Assembly (NCBI RefSeq): GCF_021347895.1
Contig: NC_067136.1
Location: 558,001-622,000, forward strand
Source of the DNA: Acanthochromis polyacanthus
Lineage: Eukaryota; Chordata; Actinopteri; Pomacentridae
Reading direction: 5' to 3'
Length of the DNA: 64,000 bases
The notes under the pieces were generated by a model. The model saw only the letters and a list, made by a program, of their open reading frames with translations. It was not told the origin of the DNA and made no database searches. The position numbers were made by a program, and so were the translations under genes. Positions 1 to 10,795 of the stretch are shown here, piece by piece (within the stretch, counting starts at the first letter, position 1; each line of letters begins with the position of its first letter).

Positions 1-137
1 TCTGCTGCTCCTCACAGATTCTTCTCTGAAATAATATTCAGTAAACATTAACTAGTGTTCACTAGTTGAACTTTGTTTTTCCTTTTGTTGGACATAGTTC
101 CAGGTCTGAGTGCTGATCAGAGGAGGAAGACGGTAAA
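1..137 (+). promoter_or_regulatory. 5' flank / 5'UTR of Ig gene 1
   Basis: The window opens inside a leader-upstream block that recurs before most leader exons of the array (about 18380, 29600, 31080, 40420 and 42330). It has a 'cagtaaacattaact' stretch followed by a T-rich tract, then a purine-rich 5'UTR ending 'gaagacggtaaa' directly before the ATG. No TATA box is evident. The shared block suggests a common promoter. Basis: sequence comparison within the window. Confidence 0.5.
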
Positions 138-887
138 ATGGCGGCTTTTAGATCTGCGTCATTCTTTTTGATCCATTTCCTGGTCTGCTCTTCTGAATGT
201 GAGTTAAAATGTTCATATAATATTTATTCATTTTCCCTCTGATGGACCTGGACAGGCTCTTATTTTGTAGGAATCAATGCATTTTCCAACAGTGTAATAA
301 TGTGAATAATTATCCATCCATCCATCCTCTATACACAGCTTTATCCTCACTAGGGTCATGGGGGGTGCTGGAGTCTATCCCAGCTGACTCGGTGAAGGCA
401 GAGGACACCCTGGACAGGTCACCAGTCTGTCACAGGGCTTCTGAATAATTAGATGTATTTAAGTTTGTTTGAGGATTTAGTAACTTTTGCTGTTGTTATA
501 TTTTGGCTCTGAGCTTTGATACATTAATATTATTTGTAGATGGTTTCTGATAAAACCTCCACACCTTTCAAAAACACTGCCAGGAAAACATTATATATAA
601 TTATCTTTTTCTGCAGAGCATAATGTACCAACATGTTTTTGCACATCTGATATGTGTCCATGATGAGCAACAACACTGATTATTATTATTATTGTTGTTA
701 TTATTATTATTATTATTACTGCTGCTGTTATTACTACTAGAGTGTAATAGTTCATATACGGAAATGTGTTGGACATTTAAGATCATTTATATTCTACTGT
801 ATCTGAAAGTCTGAGTGGGTGTGGTTGTTTGTGTGTGTGTGTGAATGTTCGTGTGTGTGTGTGCGTGTGTGTGCGTGTGTGTGCGTG

Positions 888-937
<50 letters not shown>

Positions 938-2777
938 GAGGGTTGAATCTGCAGAACATTACAGTTTCTATATGTGTCAGTGTATGCGAAATATCAATTG
1001 TATTTCGTTTCCATCAGGACATTTTTGTCTTTAAGGTCCTGAGTTTAACTTTTTAAACATACACCATGTCTTACTGATGCATTGTGGGAGCTGAGGCTGA
1101 AATTTCTAATTTACCCCCCAAACACACTCCTTAGCCAGGTTTTATATTAGGGTGTATCTGCTGCATGGTGTCTCTGCTTTCAGGACCTCACTACTAGGAC
1201 CTGTGGTTTCACACCACCTATTGAGTTGGATGAGTCACAAAGACCTCATTTCTGGAAGAGATGAACCACAGTCATAGTGTGAATCCTGAATGTGAATGAA
1301 GCTTTATTGGTTTGACATTAAAATAGTTCTCGTGTCTTCAGTTCAACAGGACAGTTATCACTGACTTGGCTACATGTGGGAAGCAAACATGTTCTAACTC
1401 ATCATTAGGATTTACAGACCACCATGTTTTAACCACAGCCTACTGAAAAAACAACTCTGAGCTTGTTTTGATTCTGTTCTCGCTTACTTCTGTTTAAAGA
1501 TGATAGAATAGTGACAGTGAGCACCATTAATAAACTTTAGAAGATGGTAAAAGCATGTTAACATCACCAGAGTGGTCATTCACTGTCCCTCATGTTGATC
1601 TATACTGGGGGAACATTAATTATCTATAGTTCAGATCAGGTATATCTGTTAATATGCATTCATGGCTCTGTGTCAGTCATCTGTAGCTCACATAATCCAT
1701 CTTTGCAAAAGACATGGGGTCAGGGGGTTACTGTTATTTACGACAGTGAATCAGCTTCTGGACCAAAAAGTCCCTCATGCTTTTCTGTTAGAGGCTACTT
1801 TAAGACGAGTAATTCTAGCTTATGGGGAGAATAACATGATTCAGTGAGTTACAGATCCCTGCTGGAATATTTAGTTACCATCATTTACCCTCCTTTGAGC
1901 TACACATGCAAGAAAACAAAGAAACCCGCAGCTCAGAGTTCATGGAGGAGTTTAGTGGTTAAACTCTTCTCATCTGGATCAACTTTAACTTCTCTCTTCT
2001 TTCTTCTTCAGCTCAGAAAAACATCACAGCTAAACGTGGACAGGATGTCATTCTACCATGTAAAGTTCCTGACAACAACAACATCCACATCAACAACATC
2101 ACAGCTGTAGAGTGGATCAGACCTGGACTGGATCCAGATCTTGTTCTTCTGTACCGGGACAGACACTTAGATCCAGACAGTCAGCATCCATCTTATCAGA
2201 ACCGGGTGGATCTGCAGGACAAAGAGATGAAGGATGGAGACGTTTCTCTGATTCTGAAGAATGTGATGAAAAACGACACTGGAACATATGAGTGTTGGGT
2301 TTTCCAGAAAGGAACAAACCGCAGGAAGAGATGGAGTTCTGAACCCATCAGCATCAACCTGGAAGTTCTTGAACCAGGTGAGTTTGTGTTGAGAGTTCAG
2401 TTTGTGTCTCTGATGAAGCTGCTTGGTCTCAGATCAGATGTTTGTGGTTTATAAAGATGTTGCTGATGAGACTTTGGAGAAAACAGCTGATCTGACTGAT
2501 GTTCAAACACCTGATACCTCTGATATTTCTGATATTTCTGATACTTCTGTCTGCAGGAGAAAAGTCTGAAGGAGCCAAGGGTGATATCATTGGAGATGAA
2601 GGAAAAGAGATTGGAAGAGACCAGGTTGGAATCAGTAGCAAACATCTTGGAGTAGTGGGTGTGATACTTCTTGCTGTGTTGGCTTCTGTTGGTTTTCTGA
2701 TCTACAGACGACACATGAGGCAGAATCCAAATCTCCCAGTTCCTCCTGATGAAGCAGCAGTTGAACAGATTTTATGA
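138..2777 (+). CDS. Ig gene 1: single V-set Ig transmembrane protein (BTN/MOG/B7-like)
   Basis: Spliced CDS join(138..198, 2012..2377, 2557..2777), predicting 215 aa. All junctions are GT-AG and phase 1. Exon 1 gives a hydrophobic signal peptide (MAAFRSASFFLIHFLVCS). Exon 2 is a complete V-set domain: first Cys at residue 37 in ILPCK, then VEWIRP, and DTGTYEC with the second Cys. The W-RP and YR patterns resemble butyrophilin/MOG-type V domains. Exon 3 gives a Gly/Asp-rich stalk, a transmembrane helix at about residues 173-192, RRH stop-transfer residues and a short tail without tyrosine, ending at TGA 2775-2777. The exon 1 donor is AAT|GTGAGT, whereas the paralogues have AAG|GTGAGT, so it may be slightly weaker. 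The C-to-W loop is the longest of the four genes (17 residues). Function as a cell-surface ligand or receptor is inferred from architecture only; the orthologue name is not known to me. Confidence 0.8.
307..445 (+). repeat. Dispersed teleost repeat, 5' fragment
   Basis: Starts with a ccatccatcc run, then 'tttatcctcactagggtc', 'ggagtctatcccagctgac' and 'acaccctggacaggtcacc'. The same element recurs at 3675, 20828, 28612 (another part) and in reverse at 51325. It lies in intron 1 of Ig gene 1. Confidence 0.75.
676..740 (+). repeat. Trinucleotide ATT/GTT-rich microsatellite
   Basis: Interrupted tattatt and ctgctgtt triplets in intron 1 of Ig gene 1. Low-complexity frames here are not genes. Confidence 0.85.
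829..934 (+). repeat. (GT)n microsatellite
   Basis: Long GT run with interspersed GTGC units, ending just before 'gaagagggttg'. It lies in intron 1 of Ig gene 1. Apparent ORFs rich in C and V are repeat artefacts. Confidence 0.95.
935..2011 (+). other. Intron 1 of Ig gene 1, remainder
   Basis: No exon or named repeat seen. The last 100 bases match the pre-V-exon region of the other three genes ('ggaggagtttagtggttaaa', pyrimidine tract, ag). Confidence 0.5.
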
Positions 2778-3244
2778 AACAAAGACATGAAAGTTTTTGT
2801 GAACAGCATCAGAACAAACCAGAGCTTGTGTAACTTTGATGGAAGCAGCAGCAGCAGAACAAAGAGAATCCAGGTGTGGACCAACCATGTGGTCTCTCCT
2901 TTAACTGCCACCTTATCGTGGTGGAGGGTTTGTGAGCTCAGAGGATGCTGGGAGCTCTGCTGTCTGGAGTTCAGCTCCTGAAAGGGTTTCCCATGACAGA
3001 CTGGTCCCAGATGATGAGCCAGACTAAGGGCAGTTTTTTCCACCCTGGAACATTTTCATCTGACACATGGTCACATAGAATCAGCAATTTTTAGAAACAG
3101 ATCTTGAACCCTCTCAATCTCAAGTAAATAATAACCAATATTAACCTCCTGAGACCTGGTGTCTAAATATGTGGACATAATTGTTCCTTTCAGAAAGAGC
3201 ATAATAATAATAACAATAATAATAATCATATATTAGATATTATT

Positions 3245-3545
3245 CGGTCCCTGCACAACCAAGGTGAGAGCAGTGTCCGTATACTCACCACAAAGTCGGT
3301 TTCCAGTGGGTGTTGGACTCCTCCTGTCCCTTGTCTCCGATCCTGTTTGTGGTCTTCATCGACAGGATCTCAAAGATCAGCCAGGGTGAGGAGGGTGTCT
3401 GGCTTGGGGCTTTCCAAACATGTCCACCTGGGAGGAGACCCCGGGGTAGACCCAGAATTAGCAGGAGGGATTATGTATTTCATCTGGTCTTGGAACACCT
3501 CGGGATCCCCCAAGAAGAGCTGGAACAACCTGCTTCGACTATAGT
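3245..3545 (+). mobile_element. L2-like LINE 3' fragment
   Basis: Broken translation shows a non-LTR reverse-transcriptase 3' region: 'PPGRRPRGRPRISRRDYVF' and 'EHLGIPQEELE', typical of the C-terminal end of fish L2/Rex-like LINEs. Heavily truncated with no intact ORF. Related relics lie at 16045, 28340 and 56190. Confidence 0.7.
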
Positions 3546-3674
3546 ACTATACTACAGAGTATATATACTATATATATTCTATAGTATATACTCTCAATAT
3601 ACCCCTGATGAGAAGTTCATCTCAAACAGATTTCACAGTTAATTCAAAATGGCCGACTTCCTGTTGGGTTTAGA

Positions 3675-3990
3675 TCCATCCATCCATTCTCTATCCACCG
3701 CTTTATCCTCATTAGGGTTGGGGGGGGGTGCTGGAGTCTATCCCAGCTGACTCTGGTGAAGGCAGGGGACACCCTGGACAGGTCACCAGTCTGTCACAGG
3801 GCTACATATACAGACAAACAATCACACTCACATTCACACCTACGGACAATTTAGAGTAACCAATTAACCTCAGCATGTTTTTGGACTGTGGGAGGAAGCC
3901 GGAGTACCCGGAGAAAACCCACGCATGCACAGGGAGAACATGCAAACTCCATGCAGAAAGATCCCAGGCCCACTGTTGGGTTTAGATGAT
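3675..3990 (+). repeat. Dispersed teleost repeat, near full length
   Basis: Starts 'ccatccatccattctctatc' and runs through 'ggacaggtcaccagtctg', 'acggacaatttagagtaacc', 'ggactgtgggaggaagcc' and 'gagaacatgcaaactccat'. Same family as the entries at 307, 20828, 28612 and 51325. Confidence 0.8.
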
Positions 3991-4439
3991 GGCTGTAATT
4001 GACTGTTTTGTGCGCCCTGATGTGCTTCATATCCACACAAAACGTTCAAGATGAAATGTGCTATCCGTAGTAGTGTTCCAAATGTTGCAATTATGTAGGG
4101 GGCGCTATGGAGCCATTTAATACTAAACTTTTTGCCGTTCCTGATGTGTACGCAAAGTTTTACGCATTTGAGTACTTTTAGGCCATCAACTATGCAACTG
4201 AAAAGAAATTATAAATAAATAAATAAACCCATGGATTTCTATAGAGTCTTCACACCTTTGATGCTCAGACAAATAATAAAATAACGAATAAAGACTCAAC
4301 TGTAATTAACAGTGATATGAAAACTATTCAGAGTTTAGATCTAGATTGATCCTGTGGATTGTTGCTGCTGCTGCTGGTCTTCATCAACTTTTCTACTCTG
4401 TTGCTTTGTCTGGAAATAAATGTGTTCCAAAGCTCTGCA

Positions 4440-6560
4440 TGTTAGAACCTGATGAAATGAAATTAGTCAGTATTTTGTTTATATATGTGTATATAGCGTA
4501 ATCATATATTGTCTCTTCAAATTATTAAAATAATTGACTTTGCTGCCATTATCTGCTTCTCTAACATATATTAGTGTGTGTGTGTTCACAGTGTTTGCAA
4601 AATACCTGTCTACAGTCGAGCTTAATTTCAGAATATTCTATTACCCATTATTATTATTATCTATTAATCCCACTATGAACATTAAAATACGCCGAACCAT
4701 TTGTCCTGTATCATAGCTACATGTATGATGTTTGCAGCAAAAAATAAAAATAAAAACGCGTGAAAATCAGTTTAATATTCAGAGTTAAGATGGATTAAAT
4801 GCGCTGTCAAACAGCGCTGAGTGGAGCGGATGACCGGACCAAGATGGCGGCCCCACCGCTCGTCAGCCCCAATGGACAGTAGCGGTCGATGCGGCGTCTA
4901 CTTTTTATTATGTCTATGTCTGGACAGAAACACAGACTCTTGGAGTGACGCTTGGTGTCGGAAGGAAAATGTGGACCAGATTTTCACAAACCTGGCTAAT
5001 AAAAATAAAATAATAATAATAAAACAACAACAATAATAATAACATTCATAATAAACATATTCTAGCAATGGAGAACACCAGGACTCTGGATTCTCCCTGT
5101 GGTCCTAAAGACTGTTTCATTGTTTTTGTCATTGTATAGATTGTGGCGGACAGAAAAAGCTTTTTAGAATGGTACAAATTCATTTATGTAAAATTTTATT
5201 GTGACTCCTAATCATTTTGTAAATAGTTGTGCAAAAACACCTAAAAAATTCCTGCATTTTAGTGCAAATAGTGGTATATAACTGTGTTTACTGCTAAATG
5301 TGTACATTATTTTATGACAAACAATTTATATTTACATTATAAGTTCTGAAAAAGATTCATTACACATGTTTATGGTGTCCACAACAAAAAAAACTTTTTT
5401 CTACTCTGACTTTTTTTTTCTGCTATTTTAGGTCAAGTGTGTCCATACATTATATCAAAATGTCTAAATAGTTATAGGATCACACGGGTGAGGTTGTGCT
5501 GAAAAAAAGATACCAAGCAAAGCAAGATCAACAGCTTTTAAGGTGAAATATAGAGGTAAAATCAGAATTAGTCAAAAACGGACCTAACCCCCCCCCAGCC
5601 CTAAGGGTTAATGTGTGTTTTAATGTTTTATCTGTTAGTAGCTCTGCTGATGTTTTTACCTTTTAATGTGGTAAAGGTGGAGATAATATTATATATTTCA
5701 GATATTATTGATACTTTTTATACTGATAAGTGTTCTGTGAATTTGATCTTCATCCTATATCATGTTTAGTTGTTAATCTGCAGATAAATGTAGTAAAATA
5801 ACATTGTTTGTTACTGAAATGTAGTGAAGGTTGAACAGAATAAACAGAACTTCTACTGATAGAATGAACTGAGTTACTTCACAGAAATGATTGTTTATCC
5901 TGTTACAGACTGTAAACAATGAACTTTACAGTAAATAATGAACTTTTCTATAAATAATGAACTTTACAGTAAATAAGGAACTTTCCTGCTGCTTTTAGCA
6001 CTCTGGCACTGATTCTAATCTGATTGTCTTTGTTCTTTTACAATGATATCAAAGCTGAATCTAACCAGTGATCTGTGGTTCATTATAGTTTCTATGTAGA
6101 GTTTTAAATCTGGTTTCTTCTCTGCAGAAGTGATCATAAAGGTTGTTTCTCCAGATTCTGATCCTGCTGCTTCATGTCTGACTACAACCTGTTGAACTGG
6201 TTCACAACAAACAGATCAGGAGTTTCTCTACAGGATCAACAAACAACACAAAAACCAGACTGACTTCATTGTCGTTACACAACACCCCTTAACTACAGCT
6301 CTGCTGCTCCTCCCTCTGAACCAGGACGTGTTGTTCTCTTTACCAGGATAAATAGCAGAAGTATTTTGTTCTTCCTATAATGTGACTGTAGTATTCAGTA
6401 AAACCCACAGAGTCATGTGGAAAGTCCACAGTGTCACATTTTCTCAGTAACATGACAGTCATCGTCTGAGACCAGGTTGTTAAATATCATTCAGATCATT
6501 CAAACCATCAGCTGTCCTTCACAGAAGGTCAACTGGGCTTCCTGTCATCAGGGTAAACTT
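4440..6560. other. Intergenic spacer after Ig gene 1
   Basis: AT-rich, with no supported coding region. From about 5600 it is homologous to the 3' flanks of genes 2 and 3 (for example 'ctgcagataaatgtagt'). At 5910-5990 a short tandem repeat of 'aataatgaactttacagt' type occurs. Confidence 0.5.
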
Positions 6561-6575
6561 TGTCTCATCATTTAT

Positions 6576-6822
6576 TTAACATGTAAACACTGAAGAGTCA
6601 CATGTTCCATGTTGGTCTTTTATTTGTGTTCTGTGGAAACAGAAAGTTCCTCGTTCATCACATTTAGGTTGTTGTGTTTCTCCATAGATCTGATTAGTGT
6701 AGAAAACATCCAGACTGTAGTTTACCAGAACTTCCTGCTGCTCTGTAGAATCTGTTTCTACAACCAGAGACTTTAGAGACAGTCTGTCTGAACACAGATC
6801 ATGTTCCTCTGGACACACCATG
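6576..6822 (-). CDS. Conserved antisense putative exon, copy 1
   Basis: On the minus strand a splice acceptor-like 'tttatctttag' precedes an open frame starting MVCPEEHDLCSDRLSLK and running through VETDSTEQQEV, LDVFYTNQIYG and ETQQP. The 156-bp core (6667-6822) is identical in the copy at 23381-23536. It differs from 39141-39296 at one synonymous site (GAG/GAA), while sequence on both sides diverges. After ETQQP this copy differs from the other two and runs to a stop at 6576. I do not recognise the family. It may be an exon of an unseen minus-strand gene or a conserved non-coding element read by chance. Confidence 0.4.
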
Positions 6823-7188
6823 CTAAAGATAAAGATAGTTTAAGTTTATTCTGAAAGTTTAAGTCTTCTTCCTGTAGTTCACAGACATGAAGAAGCAGTT
6901 TGCTGTTCTCAGACCTCATTAACTCTGCTGGATGAAGACTGTTTTATTGATCACACAGATCTGTGCAGCAGGAGAACCAGCTCTGGAACCTCATTAAATG
7001 TTTTGAATGTCAAATGTGGATGCAAAGTTTCTGATTCGTTGGTCTCCTTGTCTATTATCTTCTTTCTGCCTCAGGACTCTGACAGTCTGCCAAGATCAAC
7101 AAATAAACCACACCTTAGTTTGTGATGAAGTCAAAATGAAACTGATCTGTGAGTTCAGAGGATTTTCTCTGTCAGGTTGAATCATCTT

Positions 7189-7242
7189 CTAAAAACTGTA
7201 AATAATCAGAGATGAATGAAGACAGAGAGCAGCAGCCTCCAT
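7189..7242 (-). other. Possible minus-strand signal-peptide exon, copy 1
   Basis: A minus-strand ATG in context 'aaagATGG' opens MEAAALCLHSSLIIYS, which is signal-peptide-like, then reaches a stop. It lies about 420 bp upstream (minus sense) of the conserved antisense exon and is repeated at 23797 and 39736. No strong donor is visible, so it may be decayed or chance. Confidence 0.25.
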
Positions 7243-7342
7243 CTTTACTGAGCAGAAACCACAGCAGGAAAGTTTAACGTTGCTTCTTTCAAACATCCAC
7301 TAACAGAGAATTCATCAGAGACCAGATTTGCTGCAGGTCATA

Positions 7343-8479
7343 AAGCAGGTCTGTCTGAAAGGACTTCCTGTACGAGTCTCTTCCTGCAGAGGTTTTCTTC
7401 ATGAACATGTAGCATCCATCCCATGTAGCTCATGTATTAACACTGTTAAAGTGGTGGTAGAACTACAGACGGGGTCCTGGGTCCTAATTTACTGCCTAAT
7501 AAATAAACCTTAGCAAACAGGAGATAGAACTGAAAAACTATCCTAGAACTTTGATGTAAATTATCATTGATGGTGCCTCCCCTTAGCAGGAAAATGTAAA
7601 TAAGCTCCTCTCAATCCTCGTTTTATATTGAAAAACAAATTACATTGATTATGTTGGGTCAAAATAACAGCGAGTGACCTACCTAAAAAAAAAAGGTACT
7701 GTGACATCCAGAGAAACAACTAAAGGACCGGTTCCAGCCCGTGAAGTTTTGACGAGCTCTACGCCGTTTTAGGGAAGTCATAAAATTGTTGTCCAGATGC
7801 AACACTGTTAGCACTTAGCTGCCAGTGGCTAGCTTGTTAGCTCATGCTAGCATTCATTCATTCATTCATGTTCATTCTGCCAGCAGAATGCATTTCACAT
7901 AGCATTTATTGAACATTATTGAAATACCAGTTATTAATCTGTTGTTCAGGACATTAGCTTTACTTTTGTTTGTGTGTTTTCAGGTTGCAGATCCATGAAC
8001 AACCTCTTGTAATTACAACAATATTTCACAGCAGGTCTGTAGATAGTGTGATGTTGTCGCACTGTAACGTGTTGCTAATTTATATGCTTAAGGAGCTAAT
8101 CTTCTAAAGCTCAATGAAAAAACAACAGACAGTAAATTATCACTGAGTGACCTTGTCCAGTTTTTTCTGTGCTGAACAGATGGATCTGGTAGCACTGAGC
8201 CTCTGTTAAACACCTCAGGAGACAACGATGCTGAGGGTGATGCTGCCAAAGCAACAGCTCCACCTGCTGGTCAACCAACGCCACAAGGTGAGCTCTGACA
8301 TTCAGGAACGCTGTTGGTTTTTTAAGACACATTAATCAATTTAGATGTGGAAATTCAATTGAATTATTCTGTAAAATTTGAATCCACTATAGGAAAATAA
8401 CATTTCTGAAGGAGGTCATATAAAAAATCATATATATTACGTTGTTTTACTTATTTTTGAGTGAATATGCTGACTGAAT
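7343..8479. other. Spacer without recognised genes
   Basis: No supported coding region or named repeat. A short (attc)n run occurs near 7850-7868. Confidence 0.4.
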
Positions 8480-9290
8480 CCATTTAGTCACACATTCATG
8501 TCCAATAAACTTTTTAAATGTAATGAAATAAAGAAAACTGTTATTTTTTTTAAATCCAGGAATGGCTTCATGACGTTGCAGGTCCAGCTGTAGGAATGAA
8601 TCAGGACATCTATGTTGACCCCTTGGATGTTCCTGGTGACCAGAGGGAAAAGTTCCATCCTCCAGCTTGTGGCACAGACGGGAACACTCAAAAACGTAAG
8701 CATCATGGCACTTCCCAGGCCAGCCAACATCAAAAGTAAGTGTGGTCTACAGGTCCTTGAAGGAGAACACTGTACCATCCTTTCCTGTTGCAGTAGTCGG
8801 TGGGATAGCTCTGTGGGCCAACAACAGGGATGAGTGCTGACCAAAGCAGCAGCACACATGGGGAATCCTGTCTTCTTCTCAAAGCTGACATGATAGCCTG
8901 GACTTCAGGGACAGTTTTTGGCCTCTTAACGTAGATCTTTCTGAGTTTGATCAGGGCCTCACACACTTCCCAGAAGATGCTGCAGGCTGTGCTCCAATAC
9001 CAAACAGGTTGGTGACATCATGAAGCTCCACATTACTGGAGAGCTTGTAGATGGTAACTGCAGTCCTCTTCTCTAACGGCACCGGTTCCATCATGTCAGT
9101 GGTTTGACAGCTGAAGGCCTCTGTGGGCATTCTGAAGTGGAGGTTCCAGTCTTTCTCCAGACATTTCTGGAGAACTTCTGCTTCCCAGAAGGAATGGCCT
9201 CACTGCTGTGGTGTTCTTTCTCTGTACCATGCATCTGCTATTAATAAAGGAAGGCCAGTCAGTGGAAACATGTTCTCAGTGTGTAGTGTT
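8480..9290 (-). pseudogene. HARBI1-like PIF/Harbinger nuclease relic
   Basis: Reading the minus strand across several frames gives pieces in the order expected for a Harbinger DDE nuclease. They are: an N-terminal part with 'LEKRTAVTIYKLSSNVELH' and 'NLFGIGA'; then 'REVCEALIKLRKIYV'; then 'GPQSYPTDYCNRKGWYSVLL'; then 'VGWPGKCHDAYVFECSRLCH'; and last 'MKPFL'. The NRKGW-S-- and GWPG--HDA--F patterns are typical of the HARBI1/DDE_Tnp_4 family. Stops and frameshifts separate the pieces, so it is a dead copy. No ends or TSD were identified. Confidence 0.65.
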
Positions 9291-9309
9291 GATATTTTAC
9301 TGAAGTGAG

Positions 9310-10120
9310 TAAATCATTTATTCCTCATAATCATTTATTCCTCATAATAAATGGAAGTGCTAAAAAACTGTTGGCATAAGAACAGTATCATGTCCTATTA
9401 ATAAATGTATGACATTTAAACCGAGCACACACTGTCACAGACCACAACTAAGCTCTGGAAACCAGCCAGCTGTCAGTGTTGCTCACATTTGCAGGAAGGT
9501 AAGATAGCTAATTAATGGCTGATAACGGACCATCAGGGTGTTTGGATTCAGCCTGTTGAAAGATAAGCTTAACGTATTCTGCTACACATGTCATCCATCT
9601 CTATATCCTGTTGGTTTCATTTTCCTGAATCTGTGAATGCTCCATAGACTTGTTGTGTACAGACCTACTGCTGCATTTGCTCCTAAAATCCTGTCAATAA
9701 TTTCCACCACAGCCTCCAGAATCTAACTGGGAATGAGGTAGAAAAAGTCTCACAATATAACAAATAAACAACAGAAACACCCCCAATCACTGAGATCCAG
9801 ACTCACATGGGTCTAGAATTATCCCAGGACGTCGGTGTTTGGTGAAATATAGAAGGTAATTTGTGGGGCAGTTATTACTTTACCAATTACTGACATGGAG
9901 CATTTACACAGGATTAAGATCACAGACTGTAATTATTACAAATCATCAGAGGTCCCATGTGAACAGGGCTTCATTTACATTTTGCTCATCTCAGTGTAAA
10001 TTTCTCTTTTTGAAAACAGGAAATAACATAAGACACAACCCCGATTTTTAGTGAAAAGAAAAAACTCACAGAAATAAATGAATCAGAGAGAAGTGTTGTT
10101 TTTTTGTTTTTACATTCAGT
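9310..10120. other. Spacer without recognised genes
   Basis: No supported gene or clear repeat in this stretch. Confidence 0.4.
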
Positions 10121-10124
10121 TTAA

Positions 10125-10630
10125 CCCTCCTGTTGTCCTCATTTATGGGCACCAAAAATATTGTTTCTTTTTCTGAAAAAATCCCCAAAAAATCACCCAA
10201 ATTTCTGACAATTTGCAAAACTTTCAGGAAGAAAATTTCAATAATTCCTTCAAAGTTTCCCTTAAAAGTTTAGTTGAAAAAAATCCTCAAATTTGACAAG
10301 AAAATTCCAAAGTAAAAATCTTCCAAAAGAATCCTAAAAATATCTAAAGTGATTCCATGTTTATCAGTAAAACGTCTAATGTTTTCTTAAGAACATTCAC
10401 ATAAAAATCAACCAAAATCCAGCGATATTCGCTGGATTTTGGTTGATTTTTATGTGAATGTTCTTCAGAAACATTTTTAAAATTTCTTTCTTTTCCACCA
10501 AAAAATGTTCACAGATTTCCCAAAAATGTTGAAAATGTGGACATCAGAAGTTTCACTGTGGAAATAGATTTTTTCCCACATTTTCAAACTTTAAAACGTG
10601 TTAATTTTAACCCACAGGACCACAGGAGGG
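10125..10630. mobile_element. piggyBac-like MITE, copy 1
   Basis: Inverted ends 'ccctcctgttgtcctca' and '...ccacaggagggt' are flanked on both sides by TTAA (10121-10124 and 10631-10634), the TSD of piggyBac-type elements. The interior is A/T-rich and non-coding. A second copy is at 38217. It contains a perfect 77-nt hairpin (separate entry). Confidence 0.8.
10389..10465. repeat. Perfect 37-bp inverted repeat with 3-nt loop
   Basis: Left arm 10389-10425 starts 'aagaacattcacataaaa' and the loop is 'tat'. Right arm 10429-10465 is its exact reverse complement. The hairpin is absent from the second MITE copy at 38.5 kb, so it arose within this copy. Confidence 0.9.
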
Positions 10631-10795
10631 TTAAAGATCTCCCTGTTGGAGTCCAGTGCAGTTTGTCCTTTTCCTTTTGTTCCCTAATTACTCTCAGTTC
10701 AGTTTTATGTCAGGCCTGATGCTGATTGGGGTGTTTTAGCCTGAAAACATGGAACAGCTGCTTCACGTTCACCTGTAGTCAGAACGGTACTGATG

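Larger units (their letters stand above)
2778..4420 (+). other. 3' UTR/3' flank of Ig gene 1 with AATAAA
   Basis: Begins with the block conserved after all four genes ('gtgtggaccaaccatgtgg', 'ggtggagggtttgtgagct'). Part of that block resembles the 5' portion of a fish LINE. The conserved terminal block with AATAAA at 4415-4420 (context 'ggaaataaatgtgttcc') reappears only after about 1.2 kb of inserted repeats. In genes 3 and 4 the same signal lies under 500 bp from the stop. Confidence 0.55.

Noticed and set aside
819..1034. ORF rich in Cys and Val
   Set aside because: Translation of a GT microsatellite. The same applies to frames over the CA runs at 17.9, 52.1 and 53.4 kb.
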